The notes under the pieces: model-generated
The model's database searches: none
The model's input: the letters and a program-made list of their open reading frames with translations, nothing else
Told to the model about the DNA's origin: nothing
Position numbers and translations under genes: made by a program
DNA from: Enoplolaimus lenunculus
Lineage: Eukaryota; Nematoda; Enoplea; Enoplida; Thoracostomopsidae
Assembly: GCA_030248215.1 (NCBI GenBank)
Contig: JASANG010001639.1
Coordinates: forward strand, 161,501-225,500
DNA: 64,000 nucleotides
Direction of reading: 5' to 3'
Shown here: in pieces, positions 55,212 through 64,000 of the stretch
Position numbering within the stretch: the stretch's first letter is position 1
How the letters are laid out: the number at the start of each line of letters is the position of its first letter

Positions 55212-58200
55212 GGCCGATGTTACTTTACCGGGCGTTCAGGTTTCTGGTGAGTCTATAAAAGGGTAGGTTTCGATTCTAGATTACATTTTTACTTAGGCTT
55301 AGGCTTAAGAATACGCTTAATCTACTGTTACGCCCCGAAAAGTAACATTGGCCAAAATTCGAAACATTTCACAAAGGAAATATCTAGATCGTCGGGTACC
55401 AATTCTATCGGGGCCGAAGTCTATAGCCAAGGAGGGTCCTGGAAATATTTTGCGCCTCTCCTAGAAAATTTGCAACCTTCTCCTCCTGCAAAAGTCTTAG
55501 CCTCGAGAGCAAGGTGACGGGTTCGGTTTCCGGCCATACTATTTGAGCACTGAGAATCATACTTTAAGTACATTCTAAAGTATAACCTTGCATCATGGCT
55601 CAAGCTTTAGATACAAGACAAATAACGTTTAACTCAATGGATAATTGCAGTACGGAATACATCAGTAACAAAGCGAAGGGTGCCGGAGCGTGGATTAAAA
55701 ATAAATAACAGTCCGTAGCCGAATAACATGATGTTCCCTCTGGAAGGCCAAATAAATATCAGTTGCCCCTCTTATTCGGATCACTACAGTAAGCACATAA
55801 AACGAAAATTTAAAATGTTAACCCTCAACCCAATAACAAGGGCGTTCCCTCTGGAAGGCCAAATAAATATCAGTTGCCCTTCTTATTCGGATCACTACAG
55901 TAAGCACATAAAACGAGAATTTGAATTGTTAAATTGAGAAATAAAAGTATTTTCTTATATAGAGTCTTAAATTTAATAATGAAGCCGTACAATTGAATTT
56001 ACTAATAGAAGCAAGATTTTGCTGCACAAGGTAATATGTTTTCTTATTCTTTAAAGGGAATTGGACACTCAACAAATGGTTTTTGTTGTTTTTATCCTTT
56101 CTCAATTACTGCTTTTTAACGCCCCGTCATTTGCGTTATATGATTTAAGTATACTTGTGTCTGATTGAAACGTCATCTTATCGTCACTTCATCGTTTATT
56201 AATCTATATAATTAAAGCTGGAACGCCACACATCCGTATTTCGGGCAACGTTGCAGCTCACAATTATAAAAACGTATGCAAGCTAAATGTGTTGATTAAT
56301 TCTTTTAATATGTATAATTCTAAGACTATTGTGGTTTTGTTTATGTTAAAACTATGTTGGCGTCGGTTGCAAATCACGTTGACTAGTTTTTGTTATTTTG
56401 ACTGTTCACGTACAATAATTTGTTGATTCTGTCTATAAATTACCTATCAATAACAAATTTTTTATTACTAAATTACAATCAAGGCCCGTGTCCTCAAACG
56501 TGTGTAGCACACAGTATAGGCGATAGGTCTCGTAACTTTCGAACCAGTGATTGAATGCCCCTGCTGAAAATTTTTTAGCCCCCCCTAGCAAGGTGAGCTG
56601 GCTACGGGCATTCCCTGTTCACTACGGATTCTATTACATGTGATGGAGTGATGTTTTGTAAGAAAAGTAACAAGTATGCACATTTTAATCGCACACAGCT
56701 ATTACATACAGCTATCTGAGAGGATATAGGTTATCAATTTTCATGAATTCTCGTTAATATTTAAATGCAATAAGTAATGTTCCAATGGTGATTGCACGTA
56801 ACATCGCAGTCAGTATACGCGTATGTTGACCAGCATCTGAAAAACTGTAAAAAATCATGTGCACCAAAAATACAACAGATTCAATCTGATAAATGGTCCT
56901 CAACAGCAGTTGAAACCATGGTTCTAACCACTCAAGTATACATAATATTAGGTATCCGGATATTCGATGGATATCTGAAATGCTATTGCGTAAAAATTTA
57001 CAATAATTTGCATTGTTTCACCACAAAGCAGCTGGAGCTGACGAAAACAAATTCTGTGTTCAAGAATGAGTCAGAATATTGGACCAAATTCGTGACGATT
57101 TTTGGGTGTAGATTTGGTTTTTTCTGAGTACATTGTTTGTGAAATTTTTATAAGTTCGGTCGTGCGGTGCAACTGGTGTATGAAAAGTAGTTCAGTGCTC
57201 GAATGCTTCATCTTTCGAGTAGGTGTGAGATAAATCCTAGGTATACTTATGATGGCGCTACACTTTTGATGACGTTCGGCGAAGTCTGTCACCGTACAGC
57301 ACTGTACCGCAAAGCACGTGAATTTCTACATGGCATCGCACAACAATTCATAAAAAAAATTTTTAACTGGCGGTGCAGTACGGGGCCGGACTTCGCTGCA
57401 CGATAAGCATAGTGCCACCCTTATCTATTGCAAATTTGTCTATCGCTTATACAAAAAAATTAACGCTAACAGTTAACAGTACATGTTAGCTTATAGTTGA
57501 TCCGTTTACACAATATACAGCTGCATTGGTTTGATGAAAAAAGAGTTATTTAACAGCCTCGCTTATACAAAAAATTTAGCGCTAACAGTTAACAGTACAT
57601 GTTAGCTTAGTTGATCCATTTACACAATAAACAGCTGCATTGGTTTGATGAAAAAAGAACTATTTAACCGCCTTGTTTCTATTTTGAATCAAAAGTAATT
57701 CAAAAATTAATAGCCAAAAATTAATAGCGGGTGTGTTAAACCCGTCATACAACGCAAAAATGATGCATTTTAACTCAGAGCGACGCTTTTACCCAGTAAT
57801 ATATAAAAGTTGCAGATCTCTATACTGTATAAAATGTATTTTTGAGTGAAAGTATATATTGAAGCCTTATAAAATTAAAAATTAATTGAAATCATCAGAA
57901 GAGGTAACGACGAGTCAAATTGGCATTATATATGTTTCGATATGTTAAAGCAAGAGCGGGTCTTGAAGATTTGGATCAATTTTACTTTAAACCATGTAAA
58001 CGACCAAAACATATTACTAAGTTTAAGGCCTCCTCAGCGTAATAAACACAAGTCTAAAACAATGCTTAAAGCCTAAGCTTAAGCAAGAATTAGTCTAAAA
58101 TTTAAGCCTAATCTATTGCGGTCTAGTGAGAAAGGCGAGGCATCACTAAAAGTAACATAGGCTGATGTTTGTACGATTAAGCGTAAGTATATTTCAATGT

Positions 58201-61200
58201 GGTTCAAAGGCCAAGTTTACCCTAATTTATGAGCGCATTGAGACAACAGTGACTTGAACACGACGGCTTTTATGGATTCTTGCGAATTATACTCATACGG
58301 CCCCCTGAAATAAATAAATAAAAAAATTTTCTAGCGAGACAGAAAAACGATTCTGTCTTACATGGAGGTACTTTTTGGATATTGCAATTGTTTGCAAATT
58401 ATCAAACAAGAGAACATTGAAAATTGTGAGCGTGGTGAATAACCAGTTGAGCCAATATAGAGAACACGGCCGTAACAGTAGTATAAGCGTATTCCAAAGC
58501 CTAAAGCCAAAGCGCAAGAATGATCTCATAGCTACGCTACCCCTAAGCGTAATCCCAAGCAAAAAACTAGTCTAAAGCTTATGCTTACTCTATTGAAGTC
58601 TCTAAGAAAACCGTTCTGCCACTGATCGTCACATGGGCCACAAGTTGTATAACAAACAATACATTTTGGCAAAAATTTAGGCTAGTCATTTTGTGGAAAT
58701 TTATTCATTATCAAAAACGATCAATGTTTAGTTTTTGGATCATTGAAATATTTTTATTGTTTTACCGTCGACAGCATCGATGTGTATAGATTGAGAAATT
58801 TCAAAATTATTTCTTGCAACTTTCTAAATGCAACCATTGACTTGTCTTACAACTCACGTCTCGGTCAGCGGATGGTAACATTGAACAAAACAACGACTAT
58901 ACAACAAATCGTTGTTTAGAAGACGTTTTTCAATTTGAGCTCGCGAACAATTTGTGGCTTAAAATAGTTCAATCCAAGCTGAATTCACTGAACGATTAGT
59001 GCGGCGACAATTTTGAATTTTGTCTCCACAATTGAACGCCGTTCCAAGATCTTGTACCTTAAAATAGACAATAATAAATAACATTGTATTTATACGCATA
59101 TTTGTGTCAAAATTCTTCTGTCCTATCGATTATCAATTTTGGTCAATGTATAGAACAGGGGCGGTTTAGTAGTACAACCCTTCCTAAGCGTATAGCCTAA
59201 GTCTATGCCAAAGTCCAAGATATAAGAACGAACTTATATCTATACCTAAGCCGAAGCTTAAGCAAAAAATAGTGTAAAGCTTGCTAAACTTTGTCTATTC
59301 TAGACCCACAGAAAAACGTTCCGCCCCTGATTGGTTTACATTGACTTCAATTTAAAAACCAAGTCTCTCATTGATCAGTTTTAAGGAATTTAGGGATTTT
59401 TGGACAACTTGCGTGTGCTTTAGTTATAATTTGAAACTGCAAAACGTTGCATTTTAAGAAGTTTCTGCAGAAACGTATTAACGTAACCTAATTCCCGAAA
59501 ATCTGTCTAACTTTAGGTTCAAATTTAGCATTTGGTTTCGGATTATAGGCTTCTAGGAAAATATTTGTACAACCCTGAGGTTTTGACTAAAGCTCAGAAA
59601 TCGTAATAATGTTTAAAGATAGTAAACTGAAAATTTTTCGCTTAACCCTTTCTCACATGAATATTTTCTATTTCCCCTGAGACCTACTTTTATGCTAGGA
59701 TTCGAACTCCGGTGACTGGAGTGGGAGGCGTATACCATCACCACTCAGCTATAGGAGCTTGACGCTCGAGCCCGAGGGGGCTCTCACGTCTTGTGGTGAT
59801 TTAGTACTAAGTATACGCGTTGCAATTGTTAAACACGGTGCGATATATATTACTTAAGGTATGTACACTGCGCTAAGGTGCCTATAGGCAACTCAATGTG
59901 AAAAGGGGTTAATAACTCTAGGCTTAAAAAGTCAGTATGCGGTCTGGTAGCGGAACCCGGGGAGGACAAAAGGGTCGGTAGGTTTAAAAGCGGTCACTTT
60001 TGTAGTCTTCCCCTCCGTTTGAAAGTCTCCCACAGTTTCAGAAACTGAGCAAAATTATTCATACCGATAATGTCCACTTAGTGCAACAAATCAACACGGC
60101 AAAACGCGTTAAATAGTTAACTTTTGACGTCATTGCACATGAATGAAATATAAGCTTTATTATTGCTAAAAACCATAATACGCTACAAATATATCACTGC
60201 AAAAAATGGTGAGTCAATACACTCTGAAATATAATTCACGGGACTACACAAAATTGAGTCAAAATTCGATTTTGCCAGAGTCAAGGCATAACATTCACGC
60301 AGTTGCACGTCTGACTCAGCGAAGTCGAATTTGACGAGTTTGCGGGAAAGTTGATGTCTCGTACTTTAGCGAAGTCGAATTTGACTCAGTTTGTGTAGTC
60401 CCGTAGAGCCTATTTCGGAGTAGAGTCAATGTGACTCACAATTTTTTGCTGTGTTGGCGAATTCAAATTTAGGTAAAGTACTTATATGGGTTAGACTGAA
60501 TTCACGACTATTAGTCGCCTGACAAGATATCGACTCTATCTGGTTCTTGCCCCCGACATCTCTTCGAATCCACAACTTGTCGCTTTGACATCTAGTCAAT
60601 GCCGTATCTACTGCCACGCGACGAGGTGTCGCAGTCGAGACGAATTGGCGCAGTCGACAACATATCCATTTTTGCAAGTGGTCTGTTCATGAGGTTTGGG
60701 CAATTCGGCATCGATATACCTTGATCCTCTGAATCAAAATTTGTTTTTATTGCATAGCTCCTATTGGCCCATGTAAAGATCAGGTGAGGTGGGAACGTTT
60801 TTCTGTGGGACTGCAATAGAGTAAGCTTAAGCTTTAGACTAATTTTTTTGCTTGGCTTAAGGCTTAGGTTTAGGCTTATGAATACATTTATAATACTGTT
60901 CCGCCCCTGTTCTTTACATTGACACTCCTGTTTTGCGATTAAAATTAGTCGGCTAAAATATTGCTAGAAATCTAATTTTAATAACGAAACGGAGTTGACT
61001 AAAATTAAAAACGTTGTTTAAAAATAAAAATTATGTTTGAACTTTGAACCGTTCATGGTTCACACCTATAAAATAGGTGCAATAGGAATATTAACAGCAG
61101 GTACTAAAGACAAGAATTTTTTGAACGAAACCTTTCAACATCGGCCGTTCAACCAAACGATTTTACGTTTGCGCAGAACTCCAAACGTAATGAAATATAA

Positions 61201-63431
61201 CAATTTAGGTAAATTGACTGGTTTTAAAGACCTGTGTAGATGCTGGTATTGTGCTTTAGTTGCCATCCTTTACGTTACAGTATAGGCCGGTGGCCAACTC
61301 ACTTTGCTACGGGGGTTAAAAAATTTTTAAGGAGTGGAATAAAGGTTTTTCGTTACTTAGAAGCAAAACTGAAAATATTCTAGGGAGGGCAAAATTTTTC
61401 TAGAACACCTGAGTCCTCCTTCTGCTCCCACCCCCCCTTTGGCTACGGTACCGTTTCAGTGGTATATATATGTTAAAATTCCAAAATACAATAAATTTCA
61501 GAATTCCAGGATATTTTAAAGCACTTAAAAGCTCAATTTTTAAATACTTTGTCGCAGGAAAAAACAAAACAGTGAAAAAAATAAAAACAATACACCGTGT
61601 ATAAAAAGGTAAAACTTTTAAGACTGTGTTTTTAATACCAAAAATGCATCTAAAATTGTTAGCGCTCACTTAGTGCATCATATGTAATTGCATTAGTGAG
61701 CTGTTATACAACATTTGAGGTATCAACGGCCCTGGCTGCGGCCCCCATTCTCCCCAAGACGGATGACCTTGATCACCTGGTGGGGAACAAAACCACCATG
61801 CGATTACAAAAATACGCGTCTACGACATATTTATGCAGGTTATCGTATTCCATTATTGACACATCGTGTCCACACGTATCTGCCCCTTTTTGAAATATTG
61901 AGCCGCTGGGCCCTGGTTTATACCTTAATACATGAAGGACCTCGTCTCGCAGGCTGGCGATTAGGATACTCTAGCAGCGACCCAATGGGACGTCTTGGCT
62001 TGAAATTAAAAGTTTATACGCTTCTACGCCAAATCTTAAGTAAACCTAAGCCTAAGCAAAAATAAAAGTTCCGCAAAAAACTATCGACCTGTACATTGCC
62101 CTGTTTTGCGCTAGACTTATGCACTTAGGCTTATTCTTGGGGTTATATCTTAAGGATAAGTCTTTAGACCAATACGCGCATTTATTCAGGGTCAGGCTGA
62201 GAAAACTGGGAAACTGAGAAACAAATACAGGCTGGAGAACTCAGAGGCAGCGAATCTAAGACATGACAATGGGGAGACGTAAACTGGAAACTGGAACACT
62301 AGAATGCGCAACTGGAAAACTTGGCACCTGGGGCGTTGGAAACGGCAAGATGGGAAATCCAATTCACCAGGCGCTATAAAACTAGGGCCAAACAAACGAT
62401 AAAATTTTGTAAAACACGAAAATTCCGCTACCTAGAACCTCCGGCTGAAATTGTAAAAGTGCCGGAAGGTGATTTTCCTCCGGTGCTGATGCAAAACTGT
62501 TTGTTGTAATTTGGTATCAGGGTGCAATCGGAGGTGAAAAAGACCAGAGTCGGAGGTCAACAAAACTTGCCGGACGTGAGGCGAAATTAGGTAGTAAAAA
62601 TGGTTAATTAGTAAATTTTATCTAATATCTGCAATATGTTGTTTGATTCTAGGCTAACTTTCTGCGAAATTTCGGAAATGCTTTCTCGAAAATTGACAAA
62701 ATTAGCGCGTTGAACAGATAAATTTTGCAAAATTGTACTACCGAAATTGCCGGAACGTTTCGTAATAATTCTACCGGAATCCGAGTTCGATTTACGCGGG
62801 AGCCAGATGTAGACCTCTGGTTGTACCGTGCCTGGTATATACCTATACACTAGTCTTTGAACTCAAAATTTAGTTTGAAGACTTCAACATTAAAAAGAAT
62901 TTAAAAATCGGGCCAGTTTTGGCCAAACACGGGTCGGAAAATAACGTAAAAAAACCCTTCGTTACAATATACTAGAGATAGTAGTACACGCTCATCCATA
63001 AAAACGCTACATTTACTAAAAATAACAAACGTGCAAAACAAAAACAAAATGGCAATTTTGTAAAAATTGATTTAGCGACCCATGTTAAAATCGCTATGTC
63101 CCTGAATCACATCTGCCATGGTAAAAATTTAAGTTAGCTGATGAAATTCTAGGATTTCACTGACATAGTAGCATGTTGTATTTCGGGATATTGTTGACGA
63201 TAGAAATTTGCGCGATATGATCGAAAGTGAAGATAGGATTTTGGGATATAATTAAGTCGTATGAACTTTCATTGTTTTTACGAAAAAATATTCGCACTGA
63301 AAGTATGTTCTATTGAATTTTCTTTAAATCAAACAAAATACAGAGTAGATTATGCTTTGTTCATCGATTACAGATAAGCCAAAAAATAAAGAATCATCAC
63401 CGTGTTTATTTCCTGTTATCTTAGTAATTCT

Positions 63432-63598
63432 TCAGTCACTGATTGGTTTAGACTGATTACTGATGTCAGTCGCTAAAGTCGAATTATTGTTCTCCACACC
63501 ATCTGGTCGAGTCAATTGTTTAAGTAAAGCAAAAGAAGCTGCGGTTTACCAATACAACCGAATTCAATGCAAAAGCATTCAACTTCTATTTGAAAATC
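63432..63598 (-). pseudogene. CNOT11: Second copy of CNOT11 exon 13, frameshifted
   Basis: Reverse complement of exon 13 (41,315-41,482) with its acceptor AG and stop in place. The copy is 167 nt against 168: one base is missing in the segment coding RIREAAALF, which shifts the frame and brings an early stop. The last 80 or so bases, including the natural stop, match the main copy closely. Several substitutions near the 5' side (for example in the EVFCIEFSR part) exceed the difference seen elsewhere between arms. It could be a decayed duplicate, the other allele with sequence errors, or an artefact. Confidence 0.85.
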
Positions 63599-63944
63599 CT
63601 GTGAATGCTTGAAAAAGAAAAACTTGAAAAAGAAGATTAAGCTACACAAATAATTGACTTCAAACTTTCAAATATTGGCTTACAAAATTGCTACAGATAC
63701 TTTTACATAAAATTGGTGAACTACTTGGTTTTTTTTGAATTAAAAAACGCAATCCAATGGCAGTTATCGAAAGTGAAGTCATTTATGCGGTTAATGATTA
63801 TTTAGCTGAATTTCTTAGAAACTTTCCATGTGAGGGCTTACATGATTTTTCCAACAAATAAAAAATTTGTCATTTTGTAACTAAGCTGTGCCATTTGGCA
63901 ACGAAATTCTTAATTTACAAAATCTAAAGAAACGGCGCACTTAC

Positions 63945-64000
63945 TTCAATATTAATAACTTTATTTTTAATTAGTGATTGTAGAAAAACACATAACAGGC
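63945..64000 (-). pseudogene. CNOT11: Second copy of CNOT11 exon 12, partial at window edge
   Basis: The 3' part of exon 12 with its GTAAGT donor preserved. The frame is open over this part, reading FLQSLIKNKVINIE where the main copy has Arg for the Lys. Part of the intron between this and exon 13 (about 63,830-63,930) is markedly altered. The rest of the copy lies outside the window. Confidence 0.8.

Larger units (their letters stand above)
52833..64000 (-). repeat. Giant inverted repeat, arm 2
   Basis: Reverse complement of arm 1. It carries mirrored copies of family A (55,212-55,353; 58,450-58,639; about 59,143-59,348; 60,776-60,924), family B (about 55,412-55,545; 56,546-56,605; 61,284-61,450), family C (about 60,195-60,456), the SINE (about 59,635-59,770), both tandem duplications and the 62,518-62,834 element. 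It diverges most from arm 1 at 52.8-53.6, 60.2-60.7 and 63.5-64.0 kb. It continues beyond the window. Confidence 0.97.

Noticed and set aside
55728-55937. Protein with a duplicated FPLEGQINISCPSYSDHYSK motif
   Set aside because: The motif comes from a 105-bp tandem duplication of non-coding sequence that happens to keep one frame open. The arm 1 mirror is not open in the same way.

Overview
The window is AT-rich, intron-containing, gene-poor animal DNA. The one gene I can identify is a complete CNOT11 (CCR4-NOT complex subunit 11) on the + strand, 34,398-41,482. It has 13 exons that join in frame into about 512 residues, close to the roughly 510 of vertebrate CNOT11. Its clear resemblance to vertebrate CNOT11 and its short introns fit an invertebrate metazoan. 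I cannot name the phylum. The repeats embedded in the mobile elements are TTAGGC units, but they are not telomeres and should not be used to place the organism.

Left part (1 to about 34,000): almost wholly small non-autonomous DNA transposons (MITEs), many nested or decayed. Working family names used here: A (about 150-240 bp, ends GGCC-ATGTAAAG or GGCC-ATGTTACTTT, TTAGGC/GCCTAA runs inside, 8-bp target duplications); B (ends CCGTAGCCA/TGGCTACGG); C (long termini built on GAGTCAAATTGACTC); D (ends like AGCGGATTT/AGATCCGCT, with internal tandem units); E and F (CAGGGTGYAACCGG ends, about 8-bp duplications); G, I, J and K (other inverted-repeat families seen in one or two copies). One 524-bp element at 16.3 kb has a TTA duplication, as PIF/Harbinger elements do. 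A GC-richer stretch at 12.7-14.7 kb holds two short exon-like ORFs, and a second one lies at 31.6-32.9 kb; neither is identified.

Middle (34,398-41,482): CNOT11, with small transposons in introns 6, 11 and 12.

Right part (about 40,908 to 64,000): a giant imperfect palindrome. Arm 1 (40,908 to about 52,075) reappears reverse-complemented as arm 2 (about 52,833 to 64,000), around a spacer of roughly 760 bp. Arm 1 starts inside CNOT11 exon 12, so arm 2 ends with a second, inverted and damaged copy of the CNOT11 3' end that runs off the window. Each arm carries the same ordered set of MITEs, a tRNA-like SINE, two tandem duplications and a roughly 1.07-kb hAT element. The hAT copy in arm 2 keeps a perfect ATCATAAT duplication. 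Most of the arms differ by only a few percent by eye, but a tandem copy is present in one arm only and some patches are much more diverged. A real inverted duplication, two haplotypes joined head to head, and an assembly or read fold-back artefact all remain possible.

No rRNA, intact tRNA, CRISPR array or autonomous transposase was recognised. Annotation rests on reading inverted repeats, target duplications and splice-consistent reading frames by eye, with no database search.
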